Positions 21,856 through 33,747 of a DNA stretch of 64,000 bases are shown here, one piece after another. Under the pieces are notes generated by a model. It had not been told where the DNA came from. It saw nothing but the letters and a program-made list of their open reading frames with translations, and ran no database searches. Every line of letters starts with the position of its first letter. The first letter of the stretch is position 1. Origin of the DNA: Cyathus striatus (lineage: Eukaryota; Basidiomycota; Agaricomycetes; Agaricales; Nidulariaceae); assembly GCA_025738555.1 (NCBI GenBank), contig JAOVFP010000008.1, positions 372,001-436,000 on the forward strand. The letters are read 5' to 3'. Position numbers and translations under genes: made by a program.

Positions 21856-22159
21856 TTATTCCAGTCCAGTTCTCATAGACTACATTTCACATTACAATTT
21901 ATACATTCTACAGACACATGGTCAACTAAGTGAACCACAAAATAATATTCTAACATTTATAGTAGCTTGATATTCAAATTTTGGGTGTTGAGGTGAGAAC
22001 AGGATGTAGTTCATGCACGTTAAAATTGTGGTCTAGCTGAACCACATATTTATAATTTTGACAATGTGGCGTAGTATGACCACTTTCCTAATACAAATGT
22101 AGTCTTATATCGCCACATGGGTTTCAGTATTAAACATTGCACTGACTAATTACTATGTT

Positions 22160-23115
22160 ATGTTAGGTCCAGGTACATACCCATGTACCTCTAAGTGTTA
22201 GAGGTGCATACCCATGTACCTCTCATTTGGCTCAATCTATGTACCATTGTGGAACCACACATATGCTGCTACATGCCTCCTCTTCCCTCACCCCCATGTC
22301 TCGTCTTGTAAGTGACATGCACTATTTCTCCTCTCCATACTCCTATTCTTCCTCTCCCTTCCTCTCCTCCCTTCTTCATAGAAATGTCAAGCTGAGGACA
22401 GGTACCCCCTCCAACATGCTCCACCCTTCATCTCACCCTCTCCCACATCTTTGTCACCTGTCTCACAAGTGATGAGGTGACATGTTTTCTCCCCACACCC
22501 CCTGCACTCACTCCCTTTTGCTCTTGTCTGCAAGTAACAAGGGTAATTGTTTCCTCCTATCTCACAAGTGACAAGGAGACACATTTTGTCCCCCCTCCCT
22601 CACCCTCACCTGCAAGTGATGAGGGTGAGTGTTTTCTCCTACCTCCATCATCTGTGTCTTCTTCCCCCATCTCACATGTAAGAAGAAGATGCATTTCCTT
22701 CTCCCCTCTTTTGCTCTTGTCTGCAAGTGATGAGGGTGAGTGTTTCCTCCCATCTCACAAATGATGAGAAGACTCAGTTGCTGCCCCTCTCCCTTATCCT
22801 CATTTGCAAGTGATGAGGACAAGTGTTTCCTTCTGTCTCCATCCCTTGCATCTTCATCTCCCATCTTGCAAGTGACAAGAGAATGTGTTTCATCCCCTTT
22901 CCCTTTTCTTCTCACCATCATTGTATTACCACCCACACTCAGTCCTGCTCCCACACTCACACCCATCCTCTCATCTCACAAGTGACAAGGGGATGTGTTT
23001 TTCCAATGCCTACACCACCAATCACCAATACTCACACCTGCATATGTCCCTTCATCTTGCAAGTGACAAGGGATGTGTTTCACTACTCATGCCCACAGTA
23101 TACTTAATAGAATGA
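22160..23115 (+). repeat. Palindromic word block and pyrimidine-rich minisatellite
   Basis: Starts with two copies of a palindromic phrase (cataccCATGTACCTC) at 22170-22225. A degenerate tandem repeat follows, in which cacaagtgacaaggggatgt or the variant gcaagtgatgagg returns every 60-90 bp among CT-rich spacers (22320-23090). Open frames here are low-complexity Ser/Pro/His products of the repeat. The phrase CAAGTGATGAG also occurs in the core of E3 (about 42990 and 43150), so this may be the core of another element of that group. Confidence 0.6.
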
Positions 23116-23600
23116 CTGTGAATAACTTCAAGTGGACATTGCATGCAATGCTTTTTATTCATACCCAAAGAGTTATTCAAAAACAAATCAGAACAACAGG
23201 CAGATGAGGATAGAATTGAGGGAGCTCTTTACGCTCCCCCCCCCCTTACACGTGAATTTCACATGAAATTCACATGAATTGGTGAAGTTCATGTGAAGTT
23301 CATGTGAAATTTAGGTGAACTTTTTTGCATTATTTTTGCTGAATTTCAGTGAGAACACTGCTAATAATTTCACCTGAATTTCACATGAATTTCACATGAA
23401 CTTCACCAATTCATGTGAATTTCAGGTGAATAATTCACTTGATCTTCACATGAAATTTTTCACCAGATTTTCATGTCACTTGGTGAAGTTCACGTAAATT
23501 TCATCAGAAATTCACATGAAGCCTATACAACAGTAGTGAGCTTCAATTGTATTTCATAGTGTTGCTTACTAATAATAAAAATAAATGTATGTAGTAAATA

Positions 23601-23692
23601 ATGACTCCAGTCAGTATTGAACCAACAGCCTCGGAGTGATGACTAATAGTTTTCCCACAGTACAACAATTAACCACTACACCATGAAAACTT
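23601..23692 (-). pseudogene. tRNA-like module in E2
   Basis: On the minus strand, ATGGTGTAGTGGTTAAT (A-box-like) is followed after a tRNA-like distance by GTTGGTTCAATACTG (B-box-like). The next bases (atacatttatttttatta) match the T-rich motif behind E1's module. An imperfect cloverleaf suggests a relic or a promoter module rather than a working tRNA. Confidence 0.6.
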
Positions 23693-23819
23693 GCATAGAA
23701 AAAATATTTCCCACACTATATACCCCCATCAACCCTCCGCTTTCCAATACTTTGTCACATGATTGAAATATCACATGACCAAAACACGTCGCACCGTTGT
23801 TGATTCTTGCTTCTTGCCA

Positions 23820-24330
23820 CATCATCATCATTCACTCCCTTCTCCCCTCCCCCTCCCCCCTCCCTCTCCCCCCTCCCTCCTCCCTCTGTTCCACTCTTTG
23901 ATCCCCCACCCTCACTCCTCCCCTATCTCACTCACTCCCTCCTCCTCTTTCTTCATCAAGAACAAACACAGTAACAACGAGAGCGCGGGAAAGCGGGAGG
24001 CGCACAGCGAGCGGGAGGGGCGGGATGGCGGGGCGGGAGGGGCGGGATGACGAGCGCGTTAGGGCACACAACGAGCACAGGGAGCGGAATAGCGAGCGGA
24101 GGGGCGGGATAGCGAGCGGAGAGGCGGGGTAACAAGCGGGATGGGGCGCACAGCGAGCGGAAGGGCGGGGATAGCGAGTGGGATGGGGCATGCAGCGAGC
24201 GGAGGGGCGGGATAGCGAGTGGGATGAAGCGCACAGCGAGCGGAGGGGCGGGATAGCGAGCGGGATGAAGCGCACAGCGAGCGGAGGGGCGGGAGGCGTG
24301 GGAAAGCAGGGGATGGGACATCGAGTGCAA
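23820..24330. repeat. GC-rich core of E2
   Basis: A CT-rich run (23820-23950), then a G-rich tandem repeat in which gcgagcggaggggcgggat and variants recur about every 20-45 bp. CpG is abundant here, in contrast to the surrounding DNA. Open frames on both strands are repeat products. Confidence 0.85.
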
Positions 24331-24686
24331 GGGCAGGAAATTGGGGGACATTATGTAATACTATTGTTGCTTTGTAATATGTAAATCAGTCACATGATCA
24401 ATAAATAAATTCATTTTCTCCATGTTTTTAAATGAATTTCACTCAATTTTTCATGTGAATTTCACTATATTTTCACTTTAATTTCACCTAAAATACATGA
24501 AAGTTCATGAACCTATGCTTTTTAGAAAATATTCAAAATCACATGAAGTTCATGTAATTTCAGGTGAATTTCATGTGAATTTTATGTCAAATAGGTGATA
24601 TTCATCTGAATTTCATGTGAATATGTGAACTCTTGGTGAAATTCACATGAATTCATGGTGAAGGGGGGGGGGAGTGTAAAGTACTG

Positions 24687-26160
24687 GAATACGGCCATAT
24701 TACGGTCATATACGGTCATACAGTCTACCTTAGCAAATCTATCGTTAATACTTAATTTTAAAGAACATTTCCCGCTTAAATCGATATAATTATGTTTCAA
24801 CTTTGAATAAGTAACTGTGCACACCTAAATACAGCTCACTGGAACATAACTCAACATTGAACTCGTGGAAATTGACTTATAACTGGACTTGAAATGAACA
24901 CTGTTTTGTATTAATTACTGTAATTATATGTATAATATCCCTTACCATGCAATCATGGAGCCCTAACACATAAGAAGTAGTCTAATTGTCATCGTTTCAA
25001 ACATCCATGGAGTTGCAGACCATAATATCTTCATTCCTCTTGTTGTCACTTTAAAGAAAATTGAAACATGTGTTGCTGTTACAGTACAAGACAAAGTCCC
25101 TTATGAAAAGAAGTTTAGAATTATCCCTCTACTACGCAGGAACATAGTTTCTATTTGTAATGCAATGCATCTAGTTTTCAACTAATATTTTAATACTCAA
25201 CTGATATTATTGGAGTGGACACGAACAACTAAAATTTGCATTTCACAAATTGAGCCACACCTGCATCCAGACTCTATCTTCAATACTTTCTATTGGAATG
25301 ACTCCATAGGTATAATAATAATTACTTTGATACTGCTTGTAGAAGTTTGGTAGAAGTACGTACATCAGCAAAACATGTGTGACATTCCTGTCTTTTGGTG
25401 TCTTTAGAAAGACTAAAAAAACCAAAATATTCATAAGGACTGATAAGGACAGTTGATCAACGATTCCACGACCTTCAAAAGCTAGTTCTATTTGTAATTA
25501 AAGTATACTATATCGTTTATTGGTCTTTTAATGAAGCTTGGTCGATTCAAATGCAGTAAAAGACATCAGAGATTCTAAAGACAACGATTAAATACTATTT
25601 ATTACGCTGTAGACATTGTTCTCTGGTAATACAAAACAGAAGCAGAAGTGATCTATCAAATGTACTACTACAGTATATACAAATAATTAAAGCTAACTAT
25701 TGTTGGAAGACTCCAATTTATTCTGATCCACCTCCATCATATCACTGTCAACCTCAAGTCAACCTATCACTAATTCGCAGTGTAATAGTTGCATCTTCAA
25801 GAATCAACATCAAAATGTGAGACATCAATGGTTATTATAGGCCTTTGCACAATAATCCTACCAAAAATTTGAGTTATTCGACTTAACAAGATGGAAATAA
25901 TATTCGATCACCAATACAATCATCACTAAAAGAGCCCAAAGCCTAAATATTACAGACAAGAACGATTTACAAAGAAAAAAAATTATAATTATGACCTGTA
26001 ACCCGTAAAATCCGTACTGTAACCGTAAAATGGTCCATACCGTTTTATCGAGCTCAAAAAAATCTTTGATACAGTACGGTTTACGGGCAAACCATAACTG
26101 TCACATGACCGTAAGGTATATGGCCGTATACCATATACGGTACGGTGTACAGCCCTATGC
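24687..26160. mobile_element. E5: word-armed element with TACGGTCATA words (tentative)
   Basis: Immediately after E2 a short arm (24687-24735) uses the word TACGGTCATA. A long arm at 25995-26150 uses the same word and its complement (ccgtaaaatggtcc, ggtatatggccgtatacc). The right end, read inward, is TAGGGCTGTACACCGTACCG, a hAT-like terminal shape. The matching left end is missing, perhaps cut off by E2. The 1.2 kb between the arms is AT-rich and holds no credible gene. Confidence 0.45.
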
Positions 26161-26231
26161 TGTCGTGCTGATTAGCAATACTTCAATCATCTTCGATTTT
26201 ATTGGGCTATCTAGAGTCTCGTTAGTTTTTA

Positions 26232-26404
26232 TTGGAAGACAGCCTCCAAGGGCAAGAATTGCGACACAATGACACCAGAATGGCGTCCCATTCAAGTGTT
26301 TAGTAGGTATCTTATTGGAGGATAACCCCCATGCGTAAGAATTGCGATACAGTGACACTATAATGGCGATTATTCTCGATGATTCCCTTGCTCTTCTATA
26401 AAAG
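26232..26404 (+). promoter_or_regulatory. Duplicated upstream region with TATA box
   Basis: Two diverged copies of a phrase of the form cttattggaggacaacccccaagggcaagaattgcgacacagtgacacyataatggcg lie at about 26232-26285 and 26311-26367 (only the consensus is given). They are followed by TATAAAAG at 26397-26404, about 62 bp before the ATG at 26466. This looks like the promoter of the transposase remnant that follows. Confidence 0.45.
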
Positions 26405-26465
26405 AAGCCATTCAAAATCTGCAGAACTTCTGTCGTCTTAACATCACCTCGAAAGTTACTTCATT

Positions 26466-27200
26466 ATGTCTACTTCTCCTCTGTCTATCGTTCAACCTCC
26501 CTCTGGTGAAAATGATGCTACAGTGCCGGCTCTTGAAACTTTGAAGTCAGGTATGTACTATTTTTCGCACATTGTTTGAGTGTCTACTGATTTGTATTCT
26601 TAACCTAGATTCTACTGGTCGTCACACCCGTAACAAGACTAAGAATCGTCTTCAAGAGCTTCTAAATGCAGAGAAGCTCGATGAAACTGGCCAACTTGAA
26701 AGTCGTTTCAAACCGAAGTCCTTGAAACCACATCGACCAAAGCCTGCAAAACCAAGTTCTAAAGGTTGTCATGAAGATAAGGCTGTCAGTGATATGGAGT
26801 CAGATGACATCAAATTCATACCTGAATTAGTTGAGTTCTCTGATTCTGAGGATGAGTCCGATGACGATGACGATCTCACAATTGACAACAAGGAGGTGTG
26901 TTTCCACTTGTATCCGTCATAACTAATACTGATTCATTACCTTTGTAAAGACCGCTATGTCACTTCCAAGCAAGCTCTCTCTTTCGAAATGAAAACGAAC
27001 ACAATCTTTGCGCCAGGCCACATCTAAGGTACCTGCAGCAAAGAAGACTCGCCAAGATGATGTCAATAAAGTAGATGGCAACCTTGTGGTATGTTTTATA
27101 AGCTACTTTCGTTATCAATGTCTTATGTGGTCTATAGGATACTGATGTTGAGGACGGACCAGTAATGATGCGAGGAAAACGAAATCCTATTTATTTCTAA
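26466..27200 (+). pseudogene. 5' part of a hAT-like transposase gene, truncated
   Basis: ATG at 26466 (MSTSPLSIVQPPSGENDA). Exon 1 ends at 26550, exon 2 spans 26609-26895, and further exons follow at about 26951 and after 27137. Exon 2 encodes a basic segment (RHTRNKTKNRLQEL) and an acidic stretch (EFSDSEDESDDDDDLT). The third exon meets a TGA, then VPAAKKTRQDDVN resumes in another frame, and the last exon reads EDGPVMMRGKRNPIYF before stopping. The disordered basic/acidic head followed by GKRNP resembles the N-termini of Agaricomycete hAT proteins, a call from memory. The zinc finger and catalytic parts are missing, because the next gene on the other strand starts here. Confidence 0.5.
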
Positions 27201-29228
27201 TGATTCATTAGAGAGCTCCCTATGATTGTGTGACCATAATTTGGCTATGCACTCCATCATTCTTACAGTCATATTGCAGCGCTTGACTAACTGTGTTCCA
27301 TCCAAGTTCGAAAATAGGTGTTCAACTTCTGCAGCATGTGGAACAATAGAGAATAGCACAATGGCAAGTTTTTTAATTGGATGCTCAGCACTTTTTACCT
27401 GTAATGACTTCCACCAGTCCAATCCATCGATATGTCCACCTGAGAAAGGTGATTTGCATAGATTATAAAGCTTTATGTCATCTATAAGCTTTCTAGCATC
27501 AGCAACATTCCACTTCCAGCGGTGAGCAAGAGATGTGGCAGTTTTTAGCATAAAGTCCAAAGTATGACCATTGGATACCTGAGAGAGGGCAAGTCTGCAG
27601 CACAATGGATGGAGGAATAAGGCGAGTGAATGAATCTTGATATCCATTTCATGAAAATGGCAATTAAACACTGTTCTTGAATAGCTCCAAAAGTTGAAAT
27701 TTTCGTCATTCTCTTGACTGTACCAAAGGTGGGACATGTGCCGTGCACAATGTATTAGCTCAAGCATGCAGTCTGCAAGATTAGCCTCTCATGACTCCAG
27801 ATTTCCAATGGCATTGACAAGTGGCTTTGTAACTTTGGCGAGCTGATTAAGAAGTGACCAGTACATATTGTTGCTATCTATAGCTGTATCCCACACATCC
27901 TGTGGAATTGATGACAGACCATTTATACATTTTGAGGCATCTTGTTGAATACAAATACATGCAAGTGCATTCCTGTTAAGCTTACAGTGAGAACATATTA
28001 AATGTGTGATATTAAAACTAACCTATGATTAAGAACACTTAATGACAAGAGGATGAGTGAATACCAGCAGGTTTCACAATGCTTTTTCAATGAGCGAGTA
28101 ACATTATTACAAGTAGCTTCTTCTTTGAGCTGACCCCCCCAAAAATGAGAACAGTTGAAAAATGTCACAATGTGAACAGTCTTTCATATCATGAGTTTTA
28201 TAATTGGGAAGGTTACAATTTCTCCAATAATCATGTTCAGGCTATGGAGAAAGCAAGCAAATGTCTATAAAGCACATCAGAATCAGAGAGATACTTTAAT
28301 CTCTAAATACATATCATATTTCTGTTGGAAGTGTTGACACCATGCCTGCATTACTGTAGGATTATCAGTAGTGGCTGCAATGAAGTTGTCACCAGACTCT
28401 ACACCCATTTGGGTGAATGCTTTCAAAGACAAACCCCAAAAATTGTCTGCAGAACCTCATTGGCCAGACATATCCTCAACACTAATAATAACTGGCTGGC
28501 AGTTTACTTCAGCTGCAACAGTAGCATATACACTACATTTTAGTTTATCCCCCCATCCATCCAAAAGAATTGTCAGCATCTTTCTTTCTTGAATTTGCTG
28601 GAGGTCTGACAACTGACTGACAGTCTGCATATTGACTATCAATCATGGAATGGGACATCACATAGTGAGATGGAAGCTGATAGGTAGGGCAAATAACATT
28701 AATAAATTTATGGAGAAATGGATTTTTGACTGTGAGGAAAGGGATATTTCCATGAATTATGAATCTAAAGATAATACTAAGTGTCAGCATCCAAAGATAA
28801 ACTAAAATCTGAGAAATTACACACTTGAAAAGATTTAAATTGGCATCCTGCTTCTGACCATCAATAAGTCCATGATCAAAATATCCCTCTAGAGTATTCA
28901 TTTTCCTTTTCTTCCACGCAACAGATATGTTTTTGACCTCAAGAACATTGACAGGTGCTGACAAAATTAAACCAGTGTTTGTTCCCTGCTTCTTTGCTAG
29001 ATGCTTGGGTGGAATGGCTAGAAATTCCAGAGCTTCATTTTACATATTAGGAGGAACATTCTTGCATTCCCTCATATCTGACAAATGCTTTACATGCAAT
29101 TTGTCCCATCCCTCAACAGACACATTACAGTGATGGCATCTCCATTCATAATGATTGTGACCAAGATCTTTTCCCTTGTCGAAGTTGTTAATAACAATTT
29201 CAGGTTGTTTGTGACCAGATTTTGACAC
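27195..29228 (-). pseudogene. hAT-family transposase, decayed
   Basis: Begins at 29228 with MSKSGHKQPEI and a BED-like finger (WRCHHCNVSVEGW...H...C). Further down the minus strand comes a DUF659-like segment (MLTILLDGWGDKLKCSVYAT, later DNFIAATTDNPTVMQAW). The C-terminal piece (27767-27195) shows HPIKKLAIVLFSIVPHAAEV and EHLFSNLDG, the hAT dimerisation region. hAT proteins move DNA by cut-and-paste and leave 8-bp duplications. Several frame changes and stops lie between the pieces. One TGA (28459-28457) stands in EDMSGQ-GSADNF, where relatives carry Arg. Its 3' end abuts the plus-strand remnant, so the two face each other tail to broken end. It may once have mobilised elements with 8-bp duplications such as E1, but that is speculation. 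Confidence 0.75.
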
Positions 29229-29706
29229 CGTATTATGATTCTATAATGTGAGAGCTTGAAGATGATGTAAAAGTAAGATAACTCACTCTAGTTGTTGTGA
29301 ATGACACTGAGGTGTACTGTTTAAATACAGAGAATATATATACAACAAGTCAATTACATTCATAAAGGAGTAAACTACATAACAAGTAAGGTCTGTGGTA
29401 TATGTTGCTGCTGTGCAGCTCATTAATAGTACAGTACAAGAAAGTATTAGTACAAAACAAATGGTGGCATGGTGAAACTCAGAATACATTATATATACAA
29501 TATATTTACCTGACTGGACATGAACATGGTGGCAGCTGAGTGAATTATAGTGGGTGCAATCTAACACAAAAGTGGAAGTGTGAGGTAGACTTGGGAGTGC
29601 TTTCTAACTTAGTGAGAATTGGAGAGATCAGTTGTGCCATATACTTCACAACCCCCCTTCATTCTGCCATTCTGCCAGGGTTCTACCTGTCATATTGGCA
29701 GAATCA
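29229..29706. other. Flank between hAT remnant and E4
   Basis: AT-rich, CpG-poor sequence. It may include the upstream region of the hAT gene, but no TATA-like motif or terminal repeat could be fixed. No credible gene. Confidence 0.4.
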
Positions 29707-31215
29707 GAGGTCATTACACTGACCCACAGTCTCACTGAAGTCCAGTGAAAGTATGAGAGTGTAGAGAGAGTCTAGTGAGAGTCTAGTGGGAGTATTGAGA
29801 GTCTGGAGAGAGTCTAGTGAGAATTTACTGAGAGTTCAGTGAGAGGTCCTACTAAATTGGTGAGACTCCCAGAGAGTCCAATGGGAATCTACTGAGAAAA
29901 CTCACTGGACTCTCAGCACAAAAATTACATAATCAAGTGATTATTGAGTGATAAAATTAGCACTATTGGATTCATACATAGTAACACTTTTTGTTACACT
30001 TTTTCCATCTCAACCCTGTCAGAGTACCTCTTTTTCATGTGACCTTTCTATTTATATCTTTCTACTTACTCATCCCCTTCTATTTATAACTACATACTTA
30101 CTCATCTCACTAATCCCCACTCCTCTGGTTTGTCATACTACAAGCACAGACTTCCCTTATCTCCTAGGACTTGCTTACTGATATGCTGTGCATTACTGTG
30201 CATTCTATTTATAGACCTCTGCCAAGTCATGGCAAGTCACAGACTTATTTATAGTAGCATACCTTTCTGTGAACAGACCATGCTTCTTTTGTATAAATAG
30301 CACATGTATTCTGATCAAGCCTCTTCAGCTTGATCTTAGTTTAGCTATCATCCAATATAGCTGGCTAATCCCGTCTATCCTCTTTGAGAACACCTCAGAT
30401 CCAGAACACCGCTACTTCATATCCACTCATCAAGTGTTACTGTGAAGACACTGCTAAGTTCATTAGTGTATAACTTATGTTATAACTGTTTAGACTTCGA
30501 CTTTGTCATATGACTTACGAGTGTAGTGACAAGTCACATGATTATTATATCACAAGATTAGAAGACATCATGAGACTAGCTCGGATTGTAACACTTTTCC
30601 CATATATCATGTATGTCACATTTTTCTCATGTATCACACATGTCACATAGTACTGAGTGTGACATAGTGTGATGAGTGTGGAGAGTGTGACACTGCTGAG
30701 TGTGATGCAGTTAGTGTGCTGAGTGCAATACTATGTAATGAGTGTGACACTGTGATGAGTGTAACACCACATGCTGAGTGTGATACTGTGTGCTAAGTGT
30801 GACACCACTCAACACACAGTATCACACTCATCACAGTGTCACACTTATTATATAGTATTGCACTCAGCACAGTGTCACCTCATCACAGTGTCACATTCAA
30901 CATGCTTACCACATGGTGTAACATTTAGCACACAGCATCACACTCAGCATGTGTGGCAAGTGTGATGACTATGATATGTGACACTTTTCCAACATGTCAC
31001 ACTTTTTCCCACACTTGTCACGCTTTTCCCCAACATTTTCCAACATGTCACACTTTCCCCACACTTGTCACACTTCTTCCAACATTTTCCAGTATCACAC
31101 TTATCACTCAAGATATTTATTTCTATCACTATATGAATTCTACTGAGACTGTTGAGACTGTGGTGAGAGTTCAGTGAGAGTCTCACTAGACTATCAAGAC
31201 TTTGGTGTAAGGCTC
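29707..31215. mobile_element. E4: word-armed element with TTACAC ends
   Basis: Left end GAGGTCATTACACTGACCCA; right end, read inward, GAGCCTTACACC. Both arms repeat the word CAGTGAGAGTCTAGTGAG and its complement (29720-29920 and 31140-31205). Between them lie an AT-rich stretch (29930-30600) and a short-word tandem block built on GTGTCACACTCAGCAC (30640-31100). I saw no tRNA-like module and no clear target duplication. The left end is nearly identical to that of E3. Confidence 0.55.
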
Positions 31216-32700
31216 CAACACTATACTATATGATACCCTATCCCCATCCTTATTCCTATTCACAAAATCCTACCCTATCTGTATAGTATATGTTATAGTG
31301 TATAGGGTAGTGTATAGAGTTTCAAAACATCAGAATATTTCAGAGTTAATTGAGTTTACAGAGCCAAAACCCATGGGCTGAACATTATATAAGACTGATT
31401 CCTTGTCACAGTAAGTCACCCCATATAGAAATAAGATGTTATTTTATGTTCACAGCTTTAAATATTTGAATTGATTGGCTCTAGCCACTGAGGTTCACTA
31501 AATTGCATTACTATTACATTTGCAGCTTCTATTATGTCAGTCAGAATGAGTAGTATGTACTGAGATCACCACCAATCAATCCGCCATTTTGAATCAGACT
31601 TTTGAAAAGTGGGCATGCACTGTGTTGGTTGTGTTCACCATCCCTGTCACATTGATTACTACTTGTACTCACCTCACACAATCGCTCCCAAAAACTCCCC
31701 ACAATTCTTTTTTCAAGCCTTTTCAAACAATGTCTCAACACTTGAAGGTCTTCAAAATGCACTGCCTGACACAGTCCCTGTCAGAATGAAGGATGATCAT
31801 GTGGTGGAAATTTTCATGAAATTCCCAGTACCTGCAAAAGCAGATGAGTACTGGGAGGTTTTTGAACTGTGTAGCCTTGTCTACTGTAGGTTGAATACTG
31901 TGTTGGTGCCTAAAATATTGCTGAGTAATTATAATAAAAATCAATAAGTCATGACTTACTTGCAAAATAAACAATAATGGAAACCACCCTGTGCCTCAAA
32001 GAATGTCCATACATCTACCACTTTATTACCTCCCTTATTTAAAGCCCTCTGACTCTGTTGTGAGTCTTAATGTGGTGTGGGGCTTGGATGATCATCGCTG
32101 GAATTTTGAGTGGCTGGATAGAGTTTGTTGAGGAATCACTGCAATTGGAATATGTAGGTGAAGGGAATAATTCCATTCCCAGACTGTCAGGTCATGTTGT
32201 TGTGGGAGTAGTAGGAGAAGGGTGGGCATGCAGAGGAATAAAATTGGCAATCACCAAATGTCCAGGATTTCATCAGACTGGAAGTATATTCTCAGTGTTG
32301 ATGAGAAACGGATCATTGTCCACTGTATTCACAGGTTGTTCATTAGATAGATCTAGTAATTGTACTAGTACTTTACCAAGAAAATAAAATTGAGAAACAA
32401 ACTGCTACTGGGTGTTTCTCTCACTTTGCCACTGCACTCCATAACTGTAGCAAGCTCATTTGTGGGAACACCGTAATTCGTCAATGGTTAAGTCAACAAA
32501 CAACGGGAAAACACGAGGTAAGAGTTAGTGAGAACTTAAACACGAGGAAAGAGTGAGGAATGTCTCGATTCAAGAACTACTGTATCTACGTACATTTACT
32601 ACTACTTAAATACTAATTCTACTACACTACCTAATATGTACTGTGGGATATTAACCACTCGTTATTATTACAGAGAGATGCGTATGTTTCGAGTGCATCA
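31216..32700 (+). other. Degenerate region with weak coding traces
   Basis: CpG-poor sequence. Two stretches on the plus strand read like fragments of protein: around 31750-31900 (VRMKDDHVVEIFMKFPVPAK) and around 32080-32300, where a frame change separates GLDDHRWNFEWLDRV from EESLQLEYVGEGNNS. Neither has a recognised domain. They are probably remnants of one transposon gene. The last 300 bases show nothing. Confidence 0.25.
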
Positions 32701-32710
32701 ACTAATCTAT

Positions 32711-32981
32711 TTATGAAACAAGCTGTCGGTCCGACCCAGCTGTTACATCATTTTTCCTAGCATTTTGACCACGTCGAGCAGGTGGCATAGGCACAACTGC
32801 AGCAACCTCACTCTCGTGTGCTGTATTGATATTCTGGTGGGTTCTCCAGGTAGTACGGCGACTCTGATTCCCACCTGTGGTTGTCTGCAATGGATCCCCA
32901 ACTATAATAACATTAATCATCAGAAAAGTGCAAAATGAACCATATACACATACCATTTTCACCAGAGGCTTGAAGCAGCAT
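32711..32981 (-). CDS. Small two-exon gene, 72 residues, unknown
   Basis: Exon 1 is 32981-32954 (MLLQASGEN), exon 2 is 32901-32711. The 52-nt intron has GTATGT...ATAG borders, and the spliced frame of 219 nt is intact. The product is hydrophilic and basic in the middle (NQSRRTTWRTHQN; PPARRGQNARKN), with no signal peptide or membrane segment. It could be a real small gene or the surviving 5' part of a transposase, since such heads are common there. No family is recognised. Confidence 0.35.
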
Positions 32982-33581
32982 TGTAAGAGACCTGGTATCA
33001 ATATTTTTTACAGCTTAAGGTCGACGTGTCATATTTGTTGAACATAAGCTCAGAGCTGATATAACTGCGACTTATATACTTCCTATGAATGCGCAATTTT
33101 TTTTCTCTTGGGCTTATCTACCCTGAAGTGGTAGCAACATGAATTGATCATGTGCAAAGGATTATTTCTACATGCTTCATTAAGTGAATAGTAAAATTTC
33201 GAAATTCTAACCTATAGGAGGAACATCGAGGGTACTCACTATGATCATAACTAAATGGACCTGTTTTCTATTGGATTTTATAATAAGTTAATTGCAGTAG
33301 ATTAAATATCCCTGCATGAGCGCAATGGGATGCAGTATTTTCACCAAATTTTCACTGCATGTCCAGAGTTGTTCACATGCTGGCCGAAGATCACATCGCA
33401 AGTTGAATCTATACTTTCATTGAAGACCTAAAATATACAAAATATGATGAAGAATAGTGGTATATTGCAAATACTAGATAGAAGAGCGAGAACAGAGGGA
33501 CTGGGAGAGCAAAGGCGACATGTTAGTGCATCGACATTGGTCAATGTTCATTGTATGCGTGACATGCATTCACTTTCCCAC
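32982..33581. other. No recognisable gene
   Basis: AT-rich sequence upstream of the small gene. A short plus-strand frame at 33444-33665 runs into the AGCT-word repeat and is not convincing. Confidence 0.4.
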
Positions 33582-33747
33582 AGGGTGCTGGAGCGGCAGC
33601 TCAAGCTAGCTTGGAGCTATAACTCAAGCGCTCACCTGTTTGAGCTAAGTTGGCAAGAGTGGTGAGTTATTATGATTGCTCAGCTCACTGAGCTGGTAGC
33701 TCCGCTTAGCTGACTCAGCAGCTCCGAGCTGAGCCAGCGGCAACACT
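33582..33747. repeat. Short element made of AGCT-rich palindromic words
   Basis: About 165 bp in which AGCTCAGCTCACTGAGCT and similar words recur in both orientations (gagctataactcaagcgctc, ctccgagctgagcc). The ends, GTGCTGGAGCGGC on the left and GTGTTGCCGCTGG read inward on the right, are similar, so it may be a miniature inverted-repeat element. No coding. Confidence 0.5.

Larger units (their letters stand above)
23222..24686 (-). mobile_element. E2: element of the E1 family, opposite orientation
   Basis: Left end GAGCTCTTTACGCTCCCCCC; right end, read inward, CAGTACTTTACACTCCCCCC. These match E1's right and left ends respectively, so E2 is E1's plan reversed: arm (23250-23540), tRNA-like module on the minus strand (23601-23692), GC-rich core (23820-24330), arm (24400-24665). 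Its arm word is ATTTCACATGAATTTCAC rather than E1's word. I could not see a clean 8-bp duplication (aattgagg against gaatacgg), so the flanks have diverged or rearranged. Confidence 0.7.

Noticed and set aside
29540..29722. Short frame at the left edge of E4
   Set aside because: It runs across the element boundary and has no protein-like features.
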